A stretch of DNA of 64,000 nt from JBMOUD01 sp049319665 (GTDB taxonomy: Bacteria; Pseudomonadota; Gammaproteobacteria; Enterobacterales; Enterobacteriaceae), in the NCBI RefSeq assembly GCF_049319665.1, contig NZ_JBMOUD010000001.1:248001-312000 (forward strand). The letters run 5' to 3'. The notes beneath the pieces are model-generated. The model did no database searches, was not told the DNA's origin, and saw nothing but the letters and a program-made list of their open reading frames with translations. The position numbers and the translations under genes were made by a program. This document shows, in pieces, positions 1-8,060 of the stretch; positions within the stretch are counted from its first letter, which is position 1; each line of letters starts with the position of its first letter.

Positions 1-143
1 ATCTTAGCGGACATCCCGCTATTTCGATCCCCATTGGTGATATCGACCATCGCCCGGTGGCATTACAGCTGGTGGCCCGCAAAGGCCACGACGGGGCGCT
101 GGTGGCTGCCGCGACCTATTTACTTTCCAGGCTGCATCGCTGA
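1..143 (+). CDS. iacH: C-terminal end of amidase-family protein, probable IacH (cut by window edge)
   Basis: The reading frame that is open from base 3 ends at a TGA at 141-143 and gives about 46 residues beginning LSGHPAISIPIG and continuing PVALQLVARKGHDGALV. This matches the conserved end of amidase-signature (GatA-like) enzymes, where a G-x-P-A-x-x-x-P-x-G segment is followed by a P-x-x-L/G-Q-L/I-V stretch. Only the tail is present, so the catalytic Ser-Ser-Lys residues cannot be seen. It lies 114 bp upstream of iacA on the same strand, and an amidase (iacH) leads the iacHABICDEFG clusters of Acinetobacter and enterobacteria. The family call is solid; the name rests on context. Confidence 0.75.
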   Translation, partial: LSGHPAISIPIGDIDHRPVALQLVARKGHDGALVAAATYLLSRLHR

Positions 144-257
144 CGGCGATAGCCCCGTTCTACCTTCACTTTTATCTCATTACTTCATTCAGTAAGCAGC
201 GCTCACTGTGACAGCGTTCGCCTGCGTACTGGGTACCACATAATTTGGGAGGACATG

Positions 258-1421
258 ATGTCTACTTTAGATCCCCACGAAAGCTTGTCTCTTGGTCAGC
301 CTAGCGTCGATAAAAATTTTGGCTCGCTGCTGGCTGATATTGCTGTGCGTAGCGCGGAGTTTGAGCAACAGCGTTATATCTCTGACGACATCATTTCCCG
401 TTTTAAACAGATTGGCATCTACCGAGCGCTGGTACCGAAAATTTATGGTGGTGATGAATGTTCTCCTGGCGAGTTTTGCCAACTCATCGAGCAAATTGCC
501 ACTGCCGATGGTTCTGCCGCCTGGGTTGCCAGTTTTGGTATGAGCCCGTTTTATCTCGGCGCATTGCCTCGTGATACGCAGAAAACGCTGTATGGCGATG
601 GCCCTGATGTGGTGTTCGCGGGGGGAATATTTCCGCCGCAGCGAGCGCCTGTAGAGAACGGTGGATATCGAGTTAGCGGCCGTTGGCGCTCGGCCAGCGG
701 CTGTATGGGGGCCACGCTTTTGGGCGTAGGGATCATGCCAGAAGGTTCGCAGCCGCTGCCGCGCATGGCGTTATTACCGCCGAGCAGCGTTGAAATTGAC
801 CCGACCTGGAACACCGTCGGGTTAGCAGGTACCGGCAGTCACGATTTGGTCGTTAACGATGTCGTTGTCCCGCAGGAATGGACGTTTATTCGAGGCGCTG
901 CGCTCAATCTGGAAGGGCCGTTGTACCGCTACCCGGCGTTGTCGCTGGCAACGCAAGTATTGTCGGTAGTGGCGATGGGTATTGCACGCGCCGCACTCAA
1001 TGAAATCTATGCCATCGCCCACCGGCAGCAATCTGTCACTGGTGCACCCACCTTGGCCGAACGGCCGCAGGCCCAGATGCAGATTGCCCGCTGTGAGGCC
1101 GAACTGCTGTCGGCGCGCACCTGGTTTTATCAGGCCATTGATGAGGTGTGGCAACGGTTGCTGGCGGGGGATGACGCCACTGCTGCGCAGGTCAATACGT
1201 TACGTTTGTCTTCCACGCACGTCACTCGAGTATCGGCAAAAGTGGCTCGTCAGGTATTGGCGCTTAATGGTATGGGCGGCATCGAACTCACCAGTCCGTT
1301 GCAGCGCTATGTGCGTGACACCATGGTCATTACTCAGCACGCCTTTATGGGCGAACTCACTTATATCAACGCCGGGACGCTGTTCTTTGGCGGCACGCCG
1401 TTGCCGGGTTATTTGTCGTAA
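258..1421 (+). CDS. iacA: Acyl-CoA-dehydrogenase-like flavin monooxygenase, indole-3-acetate oxidation (IacA)
   Basis: About 387 aa with the acyl-CoA dehydrogenase/HpaB-type fold: an N-terminal helical part, a central segment with GRWRSASGC at about residue 140 (the G-x-W-x-x-x-S-G flavin-side motif of two-component flavin monooxygenases) and a C-terminal helical bundle. In known iac systems this enzyme starts indole-3-acetate breakdown, oxidising the indole ring with FADH2 supplied by the reductase IacG, which is encoded at the end of this operon. Two in-frame ATGs exist (255 and 258). The GGAGG at 248-252 is better spaced for 258, so that start is used. The name is inferred from family and gene order. 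Confidence 0.85.
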   Translation: MSTLDPHESLSLGQPSVDKNFGSLLADIAVRSAEFEQQRYISDDIISRFKQIGIYRALVPKIYGGDECSPGEFCQLIEQIATADGSAAWVASFGMSPFYLGALPRDTQKTLYGDGPDVVFAGGIFPPQRAPVENGGYRVSGRWRSASGCMGATLLGVGIMPEGSQPLPRMALLPPSSVEIDPTWNTVGLAGTGSHDLVVNDVVVPQEWTFIRGAALNLEGPLYRYPALSLATQVLSVVAMGIARAALNEIYAIAHRQQSVTGAPTLAERPQAQMQIARCEAELLSARTWFYQAIDEVWQRLLAGDDATAAQVNTLRLSSTHVTRVSAKVARQVLALNGMGGIELTSPLQRYVRDTMVITQHAFMGELTYINAGTLFFGGTPLPGYLS

Positions 1422-1443
1422 TTTTCACTAGAGAGGAAAAGGG

Positions 1444-1803
1444 ATGAGCAAGTCAAACAAAATACGCGTGCTGTTTTGCATCGGGGTAAACCAGAATTTT
1501 TTTGATGCCAGCGACGTCGAGGCCAAGCAAGTCTGGCAAGCGGTTGGCATGATGATGAAAGCGATGGAGAACACGCCGGGCATTCGCACGATCGGCAATA
1601 TGGATGACGATCAGGTGATGGTCGGGCCTTCATCGGGATGGCCGTGGACCACGTATGTCTTGGCCGATGCCGACACGCTGGAGTGCGTGAGCGCGGTGTG
1701 CAATCTGTTTCGTATCACTCCGGTCGGCGACGGCACTTATAAGCTATGGAAATACTGCAAAGTGGAAGCCCGCCTCGGGCGTGAATTGATTATTCAACAT
1801 TAG
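1444..1803 (+). CDS. iacB: IacB-like small protein of indole-3-acetate catabolism
   Basis: A 119-aa soluble protein with no signal peptide or membrane segment. It has the size and context of IacB, a short protein encoded between iacA and iacI whose exact reaction is poorly established. The sequence contains a WPWTTYVLADADTLE stretch and ends in VEARLGRE, suggesting a compact alpha/beta (possibly dimeric ferredoxin-like) fold. AGAGAGGAAAAGGG just upstream provides the ribosome-binding site. It lies 22 bp after iacA and 11 bp before the next gene, so all three are probably co-translated. The assignment rests mainly on conserved position. Confidence 0.75.
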   Translation: MSKSNKIRVLFCIGVNQNFFDASDVEAKQVWQAVGMMMKAMENTPGIRTIGNMDDDQVMVGPSSGWPWTTYVLADADTLECVSAVCNLFRITPVGDGTYKLWKYCKVEARLGRELIIQH

Positions 1804-1814
1804 CGGAGCGGCGA

Positions 1815-2372
1815 ATGAACCAACAGCAAATTCGGCGCTTACAGCAGTTGGAAGATCAGCAGGCGGTGCGGGTATGTATCAGTGACTACATGCGCCTGTG
1901 CGATGACCTTAATAGCCAACAAACGGCAGAGGCTATTGGCGAGCTGTTTACCGCCGATGCCTGCTGGGAAGGTCTCGGCGCGCCTTATGCCGCAAGGCTC
2001 GGTGTGCATCAGGGGAGGAAAGCCATTGTGGCGATGATGCAGCGCTATGTTCGCCAACCGGCGCATTTTGCCATGAACGCCCATTTTCTCTGTTCAGAGT
2101 CTATTGAACAGCAGCAAAACGGCCAATGGCGTGGGCGATGGTTGATGTTGCAAACCTCGACATTCAACGCCGGGGGATCGCACCTCAATGCTGCTGAAAT
2201 TATGGTCTGGTTTGTTCGTGATGGGCGCGCGATGCGGATGATGCATTTCACTACCCGCAATCTATTTAGCCGACTGGTGGATTATTGGCGCAGTGCGGAT
2301 GATTTACCCGTGCCGAATGAAAAGCCGCCTTTAACTGGGAAGGAGATTAACCATGTTAACGATGCATCCTAA
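1815..2372 (+). CDS. iacI: SnoaL/NTF2-like protein (IacI)
   Basis: A 185-aa protein of the NTF2-like/SnoaL superfamily. The start (LEDQQAVRVCISDYMRLCDDL) is the usual opening helix with a D-x-x-A/R-pattern, followed by a cone-shaped beta-sheet region with FTADACWEG at about residue 50. The family includes small hydrolases, isomerases and dioxygenase beta-subunit relatives. In iac clusters the equivalent gene (iacI) lies between iacB and iacC, exactly as here. Its stop overlaps the start of the Rieske alpha-subunit gene by 20 bp, indicating translational coupling. The precise reaction is not deducible from the sequence. Confidence 0.75.
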   Translation: MNQQQIRRLQQLEDQQAVRVCISDYMRLCDDLNSQQTAEAIGELFTADACWEGLGAPYAARLGVHQGRKAIVAMMQRYVRQPAHFAMNAHFLCSESIEQQQNGQWRGRWLMLQTSTFNAGGSHLNAAEIMVWFVRDGRAMRMMHFTTRNLFSRLVDYWRSADDLPVPNEKPPLTGKEINHVNDAS

Positions 2373-3687
2373 CGATACGATGACAGTGAAAAAAACCAAA
2401 GCCACCACCAATACACCTGCATTAGGCCACAACGATATTGCGGCGTTAGTTAAAGCCGACCGAGTACATACCTCGCTTTATACTTCGCCTGAATTGTTCG
2501 AGCTGGAGCTTGACAGAATTTTTAGCAAAACCTGGGTGTGGGTCGCGCACAGTAGTGAACTGCCGCAGGCCGGTAGCTTCAAAACGACAGAGATAGGTAC
2601 TCAGCCAGTCATTGTGGTACGCGATCGGCAAGGGGAAATTCATACCATGCTCAACCGTTGTCGCCATCGGGCGGCGACAGTCTGTGAGCATCGTACCGGC
2701 AAAACTAATAGCTTTGTCTGCCCTTATCACGGCTGGGGTTATGCGCTTGATGGCAGCCTGCGCGGCGTGCCGCACCCTGAAAGTTACGCTGACCAATTAG
2801 AAAAAGACCAACTGGGACTTAGGACATTACGCACAGAGCAGTACGCCGGGATGATTTTTGCCACCTTTAATCAGGATATCGAACCGCTGGATGATTATTT
2901 AGGTGCCGCCAAAAAGTGGATCGATTTATTTATGAAGCAAGGCGCCGGTTACCCGATTAAAACCGGCCCGGCGCACCGCTTTCGCTTTCCCGGTAACTGG
3001 AAAATTCAGTTGGAAAATACCACCGACGGCTATCACTTCCCGGTGGTGCATCGTTCCTTCCTAAGTTCGGTGAATAAGCAGACCGAAGAGATGCTCAACT
3101 TTGTCGGCGGCAGTGGCTATGTCGAAGATTTGGGGCACGGTCACAGCGTGATGGTGATGATCCCCGATTTAACCGATCTGGAAGCCGATTTAGACGCGCC
3201 AATCCCGGAGCGCTTTGTCGAATTAGCTGAGGCATTGCGTGCCGATCACGATGAGCAGCAGGTACGCCGTATCGTCCGAGCCGTTGGTGGCACAGGATTT
3301 AATGTCAATATCTTCCCCAATGTTGCCTGCTCAATGGCCTTTTTCCGCGTGCTACAGCCCATCTCCGTCAATGAAACCGAGATTCATCACGCGGTGATAA
3401 CCATGGACGGCGGGCCTGAGGTAGCGAATCAGGCGCGTTTGCGTATCCACGAACATTTTCAGGGGCCAATGGGATTTGGTACGCCGGATGATTCCGAAGC
3501 CTGGGAGCGAGTGCAGCGCGGCGCGACTGCCGGGCGCGATCTGTGGATCATGCTCAATCGTGGGCTGGCAGGCGAAGCGCCAACCGTCGACGGTGTGCGT
3601 AGTGATGTGAGCGCTGAAACCGGCATGCGTGCCGCTTACCGGATGTGGAAAAAACTGATGACGGAGGATACCGATGGATACCTCTAA
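2353..3687 (+). CDS. iacC: Rieske ring-hydroxylating dioxygenase, alpha subunit (IacC)
   Basis: A 444-aa catalytic subunit of an aromatic-ring dioxygenase. The Rieske [2Fe-2S] ligands are visible as C103-R-H105 and C123-P-Y-H126, and the mononuclear iron site as D225-G-Y-H228 followed by H233. In iac pathways this enzyme, with IacD and reductase IacF, acts late in indole-3-acetate breakdown and leads to catechol. AAGGAG seven bases before the ATG at 2353 supports the start, inside the 3' end of iacI. Its own end overlaps the beta-subunit gene by 14 bp. Family assignment is near certain; substrate assignment comes from the cluster. Confidence 0.93.
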   Translation: MLTMHPNDTMTVKKTKATTNTPALGHNDIAALVKADRVHTSLYTSPELFELELDRIFSKTWVWVAHSSELPQAGSFKTTEIGTQPVIVVRDRQGEIHTMLNRCRHRAATVCEHRTGKTNSFVCPYHGWGYALDGSLRGVPHPESYADQLEKDQLGLRTLRTEQYAGMIFATFNQDIEPLDDYLGAAKKWIDLFMKQGAGYPIKTGPAHRFRFPGNWKIQLENTTDGYHFPVVHRSFLSSVNKQTEEMLNFVGGSGYVEDLGHGHSVMVMIPDLTDLEADLDAPIPERFVELAEALRADHDEQQVRRIVRAVGGTGFNVNIFPNVACSMAFFRVLQPISVNETEIHHAVITMDGGPEVANQARLRIHEHFQGPMGFGTPDDSEAWERVQRGATAGRDLWIMLNRGLAGEAPTVDGVRSDVSAETGMRAAYRMWKKLMTEDTDGYL

Positions 3688-4156
3688 CGCTGTGCTATTT
3701 GATGCCATCGCGCTGATCAATCTGGAAGGCGATCTGCTTGATCATGGGGAGTTTAACGCCTGGCTGGAATTATGGCGGCCAGAAGGTCTGTATGTCATCC
3801 CCATCGATCCGCAGGAAACGGATTTTAAAAACAGCCTCAACTATGCCTATGACAATCATGAGATGCGCCAGAAACGGGTGCACCGCCTGTATAGCGGTGA
3901 GTCGATTTCTACCACGCCCCGCGCCCGTACGTTGCGCACATTATCGCGCTTTCGCCTGCTGGAGTCCGACGATCGCCAGGTCGTCATTCGCTGTGCCCAG
4001 TCGTTGTGGGAACATCGTAAAGGCAGCACTTGGCACTACGCAGCGGATATTACTTATCAACTCTGGCGGCAAGAGGGCCAGTGGCTTATCGAGCAAAAAG
4101 TCATCCGCCTGATTAACAGTGACGATGTGCTACACAGCGTCGGTTACATATTGTAG
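3674..4156 (+). CDS. iacD: Ring-hydroxylating dioxygenase, beta subunit (IacD)
   Basis: A 160-aa NTF2-fold beta subunit of a Rieske dioxygenase, of usual length for the family. Typical features are the early LLDHGEFNAWLELWRPEG segment, the central RVHRLYSG and RTLRTLSRF stretches and the late WLIEQKVIRLINSD. It provides the structural part of an alpha3beta3 hexamer with IacC. Translation overlaps iacC by 14 bp, which is expected for subunits made in equal amounts. It has no metal-binding or catalytic residues of its own. Confidence 0.9.
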   Translation: MDTSNAVLFDAIALINLEGDLLDHGEFNAWLELWRPEGLYVIPIDPQETDFKNSLNYAYDNHEMRQKRVHRLYSGESISTTPRARTLRTLSRFRLLESDDRQVVIRCAQSLWEHRKGSTWHYAADITYQLWRQEGQWLIEQKVIRLINSDDVLHSVGYIL

Positions 4157-4188
4157 GCGCAAGAGATGACGCAAATAGGAGTAAAGAT

Positions 4189-4929
4189 ATGACCCAAACA
4201 GTCTTAGTCACCGGAGCCGCCAGCGGATTAGGCAATGTGATTGCTGGCAGCTTACTAGAACAGGGATTTCAATTGGTTTTGACGGATGTCAACGCCGAGC
4301 ACGCGCAACGGGCGGCGCAGCAACTGGATAGCGGGCAAGGGCGGATACTGGCGTTGGGGCTGGATATCCGCCAGCCGCAAGACTTTGAACGCGCACTGGC
4401 GGCGACCTGTGAACGTTTTGGCTCGCTGCAGGTGCTGGTGAATAACGCGGCGCTGACCTTAGCAACGCCGGTGATGGACATTAGCCCTGATGAGTTTGAC
4501 CAAGTACTGACCACGAATCTGCGCGGTACGTTTGTCGGCTGCCAGACTATTGGCCGCTATTTTGCCCAGCGCGGCTATGGCCGCATTATCAATCTGACTT
4601 CACTGGCCGGGCAGAACGGTGGCTCGGGCACCGGTGCGCACTATGCGGCGTCAAAGGGCGGCATTCTGACATTGACCAAAGTGTTTGCCCGTGAACTGAG
4701 TAAATCAGGCGTGACTGTCAACGCGATTGCGCCGGGGCCGATGGATTTACCGTCGGTACATGCGCTGATGCCGGAGGAAAAACTGGCCGCGATAATCAAT
4801 ATGATCCCAGTCGGCAAGCTAGGCGATGCGCAGTTTGTCGCGCAGGCGATAGCGCTGTTGGCGTCGCCACAGGCGGAGTTTGTCACCGGGGCGACCTGGG
4901 ATATCAACGGCGGTCTGTTTATGCGTTAG
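4189..4929 (+). CDS. iacE: Short-chain dehydrogenase/reductase (IacE)
   Basis: A 246-aa classical SDR. The cofactor loop TGAASGLG is at residues 8-15, NNAA at about 85-88, the catalytic Ser in NLTSLAG, and the Y-x-x-x-K pair in HYAASKGG at about residues 153-157. An aspartate ending beta-2 (LTDVN) favours NAD over NADP. IacE in known systems works together with IacA on the hydroxylated indole-acetate intermediate. The gene starts 32 bp after iacD with an AGGAG ribosome-binding site. SDRs are promiscuous, so the substrate is taken from the cluster. Confidence 0.88.
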   Translation: MTQTVLVTGAASGLGNVIAGSLLEQGFQLVLTDVNAEHAQRAAQQLDSGQGRILALGLDIRQPQDFERALAATCERFGSLQVLVNNAALTLATPVMDISPDEFDQVLTTNLRGTFVGCQTIGRYFAQRGYGRIINLTSLAGQNGGSGTGAHYAASKGGILTLTKVFARELSKSGVTVNAIAPGPMDLPSVHALMPEEKLAAIINMIPVGKLGDAQFVAQAIALLASPQAEFVTGATWDINGGLFMR

Positions 4930-4959
4930 CCGCAAACATCGGGGCAACAAGGAGGGAGT

Positions 4960-5892
4960 ATGTTGCGACTATGCATTGTCGCCCGTGAGTTACAGAGCGA
5001 TGTCCTGCTGTTGACGTTTAGTCGGGCTGACGGCGGAGAACTTCCCCGTTTTACTGCGGGAGCACATATAGATCTGTTTCTGGGAAATAACCTGATTCGC
5101 CCTTATTCACTGTGCAGCGACCCGGCCGATCGTTTGCATTACCAAGTGGCCATTTTGAAAACGACACAATCGCAAGGTGGTGCGCTGGCCGCTCATGCGT
5201 TGCAAGTCGGTGACGAGGTGCAGGTGAGCGAGCCGCGTAATCTGTTTGCTCTTGACCCATTTGCGCCCTTTAGTTTGTTGATCGGCGGCGGTATCGGTAT
5301 TACGCCCATGTTAGCGATGGCGGCAGAGTTACAAACCGCCCAGCGGCCTTTCTCTTTGCATTATTGTGCCAGAACGCGTCAACAGGCGGCATTTTTAGAC
5401 CAGTTGCAATGCGCCTCTTATGCCCGCAACGTGCAGATTCATTTTAGCGATGAGCAGCGTCTGACATTAATTTCAGTGCTACAAGGTGTGCCCGAAAATA
5501 CCCACGTTTACGTCTGCGGCCCGCCGCGTCTGATGGCTGCCGTCAGCGAACAGGCGCTGGCATTGGGCTATCGCGCAGAGCAAATTCATCAGGAGCTTTT
5601 TGCCGCCGAGGTGCAAACACAGGGCGCAGCTTTTGATGTCACTCTCGCCAGCAACGGTTTACGGGTCCGCGTTGAAGAAAATCAAAGCATTGTTGAGGCG
5701 TTAGCGTTAGCAGGAGTAAAGGTATGTGTTTCCTGCAAACAGGGCATTTGCGGCAGTTGCCTGACTGACGTGCTGGAAGGAGAACCGGATCATCGAGATA
5801 GCTATCTGACCGAGGAAGAGAAAGCGTCTAATCAGTTGATCCTACTCTGTTGTTCGCGAGCTAAAAGCCCGCACTTATTGCTTGATTTATAA
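4960..5892 (+). CDS. iacF: Dioxygenase ferredoxin reductase, FMN/NAD-[2Fe-2S] (IacF)
   Basis: A 310-aa class IA-type oxygenase reductase. The N-terminal flavin domain has the RPYSLCS motif, the NAD domain has GGGIGITPML at about residue 110 and CGPPRLM at about 187, and a C-terminal plant-type ferredoxin domain carries CVSCKQGICGSC with the fourth cysteine in LLCCSRA. This is the VanB/phthalate-reductase layout, and it feeds electrons from NADH to the IacCD dioxygenase. GGAGGGAGT precedes the ATG. All cofactor motifs are intact, so it should be functional. Confidence 0.9.
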   Translation: MLRLCIVARELQSDVLLLTFSRADGGELPRFTAGAHIDLFLGNNLIRPYSLCSDPADRLHYQVAILKTTQSQGGALAAHALQVGDEVQVSEPRNLFALDPFAPFSLLIGGGIGITPMLAMAAELQTAQRPFSLHYCARTRQQAAFLDQLQCASYARNVQIHFSDEQRLTLISVLQGVPENTHVYVCGPPRLMAAVSEQALALGYRAEQIHQELFAAEVQTQGAAFDVTLASNGLRVRVEENQSIVEALALAGVKVCVSCKQGICGSCLTDVLEGEPDHRDSYLTEEEKASNQLILLCCSRAKSPHLLLDL

Positions 5893-5904
5893 AGATAAGG
5901 GGGA

Positions 5905-6396
5905 GTGATGACATTACAAAGTGAATTTCGTGACGCCATGGCGCAATTGGGTAGTGCGGTATCAGTGATCACCACCGATGGTGTGGCAGGCAAGTACGGT
6001 TTTACCGCCTCGGCGGTGTGTAGCGTGACTGACGAACCGCCAACTTTATTAGTGTGTATGAACCGCAACTCTTTCGCCAACCCGCATTTTAAACAGAACG
6101 GTAATTTATGCGTGAATGTGTTGTCGAGTGAACATCGCAATTTATCGCAGATTTTTGCTAACGCCACCTTACGTTCAGAACAGCGTTTTTTACATGATAG
6201 TTGGGAAATGCTGACCAGCGGTGCACCGGTGCTGAGTTCGGCCGTGGCTAATTTTGACTGTGAAATCAGTGATATTCATGAAGTCGGCAGCCACACGGTA
6301 TTTTATTGTCAGGTGCAGTCAGTTCGTACTTGTGAATGTCCAAGCGGGCTCGTGTATTTCAACCGTCGTTATTATGATTTGGCGCAGGAGAAGTAA
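5905..6396 (+). CDS. iacG: Flavin reductase (IacG)
   Basis: A 163-aa flavin-reductase-domain (FMN-binding split barrel) protein of standard length. FTASAVCSVTDEPPTLLVCMNR is the typical flavin-contacting segment. It reduces free flavin with NAD(P)H and hands it to the monooxygenase IacA encoded at the other end of the operon. GGGGGAGTG lies just before the ATG, 12 bp after iacF. It closes the iac gene set; the next gene is convergent. Confidence 0.9.
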   Translation: MMTLQSEFRDAMAQLGSAVSVITTDGVAGKYGFTASAVCSVTDEPPTLLVCMNRNSFANPHFKQNGNLCVNVLSSEHRNLSQIFANATLRSEQRFLHDSWEMLTSGAPVLSSAVANFDCEISDIHEVGSHTVFYCQVQSVRTCECPSGLVYFNRRYYDLAQEK

Positions 6397-6403
6397 GGGA
6401 AAA

Positions 6404-6423
6404 GGGCGCGGCTTAGGGCGCCC
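6404..6423. terminator. GC-rich hairpin between convergent iacG and dalT
   Basis: GGGCGC at 6404-6409 can pair with GCGCCC at 6418-6423 across an 8-nt loop, between the ends of the two convergent genes. No strong T-tract follows on either strand, so it is a weak candidate for a shared terminator. Confidence 0.35.
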
Positions 6424-6434
6424 ATTTGTGATAT

Positions 6435-7742
6435 TTACCCGCCGCGTGATGTTGTCATCAATGCGACGGCTTTTGCTGCGGTTGGCGTGACGGCACTGGC
6501 TTTCGGGCTGTGTCCCGGCTGATCGACTTTTACCATCATGGTTAATACCGCCGCGATTAAATACAGCGCGGTATAAACCCAGACTACGCCGACGATATCA
6601 AAGAACGGCAGCACGATGGAGGCAATCGCCGGGGCGGCGAAGTTGCTCAAACCTGCCGACAGATTATAAATCGATACCGCGGCACCTTTGTGATGCGGTT
6701 CCAGCGCCGGGAACACCGCGGTCATCGGCACAAAGGCCGCGACGGTAATTCCTAACATCACCGCTGGGATCATCGCCGCCCAGTAGTTGTGTCCAAAGTG
6801 CATCGGGATGTAGTAAAACGCCAGGCTGGAAAGTGCACAGCCGATGCAGCCAAACCAACGCACCTGACGTAGCCAGCCAATTTTCTCGCCGAGAATGCCC
6901 CACATCACGTTAGTGAAGATGGTGACGAAGAAAAATACCGCCCAAATTTGCAGCCATTCGGAAATGGTGAAGCCCAGGCGTTCAACAAACAGCATCGGCA
7001 TAATGACCGCGAAACCAAATAGCGAAATAGTGTTGATAATGCGGATCATTGAGGAGAGAAAGATATTCTTGTTGGTGAACAAGATGGTAACGGCGCGCGA
7101 CAGCTCGCTAATTTTCTCTTTTCTGCTCAGATTGACTTTACTGCTGGTGGTACCGGTGTTACGCAGCATAATCAAGGCCATCAGGCCACCGGCCATCACC
7201 CAGGCGATAGCGAACCACAGCGTACCGGTTTCGCCCATAAACGGGATGGTAAAACTTGGCAGATAGCTGCCGACGCAGCCGATGCCGATAGAGTACATTG
7301 CCCAGAACCACCCCATTGCCGAGGAGAGATTCTGCTTCGGCACGTTTTGCACTACCAGCATCACAAAGGAGTAGATAAACAGCGGATAGGCTAATCCACG
7401 AATGCCGTAGAACAGTAGCATCAGTGGGTAACTTTTCATCCCCAGACCAAAGATCATAAACAGCACGTGCATCACGACCCACAAAACAAAGCCGATGCGC
7501 ATGGCTTTTTGCGGCGTGATAAGCTCAGCCACCACGCCCGAACTCCAGGCCGCCAGCGCTGCCGCCAGTCCATAAACGGTAAACACCACCGCCGATTCTG
7601 AGGCACTAAAGCCTAAGTCGATAATATGCTTAGACAGGAAAGCCATTTCAAAGCCATCCCCGCTCATAAACAGGGCAATCGCGATATAGCCCCAGAATAA
7701 ATTCATCGGCAAACCAAACCAATGATCACGTTGTTTTTGCAT
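6435..7742 (-). CDS. dalT: D-arabinitol/pentitol MFS transporter (DalT/RbtT-like)
   Basis: A 435-aa 12-helix major facilitator. Its start (WFGLPMNLFWGYIAIALFMSGDGFE) and internal WFWAMYSIGIG and IRIINTISLFGFAVIMPM stretches closely follow the RbtT/DalT ribitol and D-arabinitol permeases of Klebsiella. It imports the pentitol across the inner membrane in symport with protons. It is the last gene of the dalD-dalK-dalT set on the minus strand, the same order as in Klebsiella. It is separated from dalK by 318 bp holding a hairpin-rich repeat, which may lower its expression or give it separate control. Confidence 0.88.
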   Translation of the reverse strand: MQKQRDHWFGLPMNLFWGYIAIALFMSGDGFEMAFLSKHIIDLGFSASESAVVFTVYGLAAALAAWSSGVVAELITPQKAMRIGFVLWVVMHVLFMIFGLGMKSYPLMLLFYGIRGLAYPLFIYSFVMLVVQNVPKQNLSSAMGWFWAMYSIGIGCVGSYLPSFTIPFMGETGTLWFAIAWVMAGGLMALIMLRNTGTTSSKVNLSRKEKISELSRAVTILFTNKNIFLSSMIRIINTISLFGFAVIMPMLFVERLGFTISEWLQIWAVFFFVTIFTNVMWGILGEKIGWLRQVRWFGCIGCALSSLAFYYIPMHFGHNYWAAMIPAVMLGITVAAFVPMTAVFPALEPHHKGAAVSIYNLSAGLSNFAAPAIASIVLPFFDIVGVVWVYTALYLIAAVLTMMVKVDQPGHSPKASAVTPTAAKAVALMTTSRGG

Positions 7743-7829
7743 GTTGAAATCCTTATAAATTGTTTATATCGCACCGGCGGAGGTTCGGTCGCTTATTAAG
7801 GAATAGAAATATGTCAGCGTAGCCGAACG

Positions 7830-7994
7830 CGACCGGCAAGGGTTTTAAGGCGAAAACCCTTGCATCCCGCGCCTTACGCTTAAGCTTATCGGGTCGCTGT
7901 GCGACTTCCCGCGTTCACTACTTTGGCCGGACGGGTCGGTTGAGACGGACGTCCCTGTCCGGCTCAACCTAAAGTTGCCTTCCCTGGCAACTTT
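7830..7994. repeat. Intergenic repeat with three strong hairpins
   Basis: This segment between dalK and dalT holds three inverted repeats. The first is perfect with 11-bp arms (7836-7846 with 7853-7863). The second has 13-bp arms with one mismatch (7938-7950 with 7957-7969). The third is perfect with 9-bp arms (7971-7979 with 7986-7994). All three loops are 6 nt, a regularity that suggests a dispersed structured intergenic element (MITE/REP-like) rather than a single terminator. It would be transcribed within the dal mRNA. No copy number can be given from one window. Confidence 0.6.
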
Positions 7995-8060
7995 CCCTGG
8001 CCTGCATCCGTTCTCTTAGCCGATAAGATGCGCTCTTAAGGTCAACAGATTGCAAGTCAA

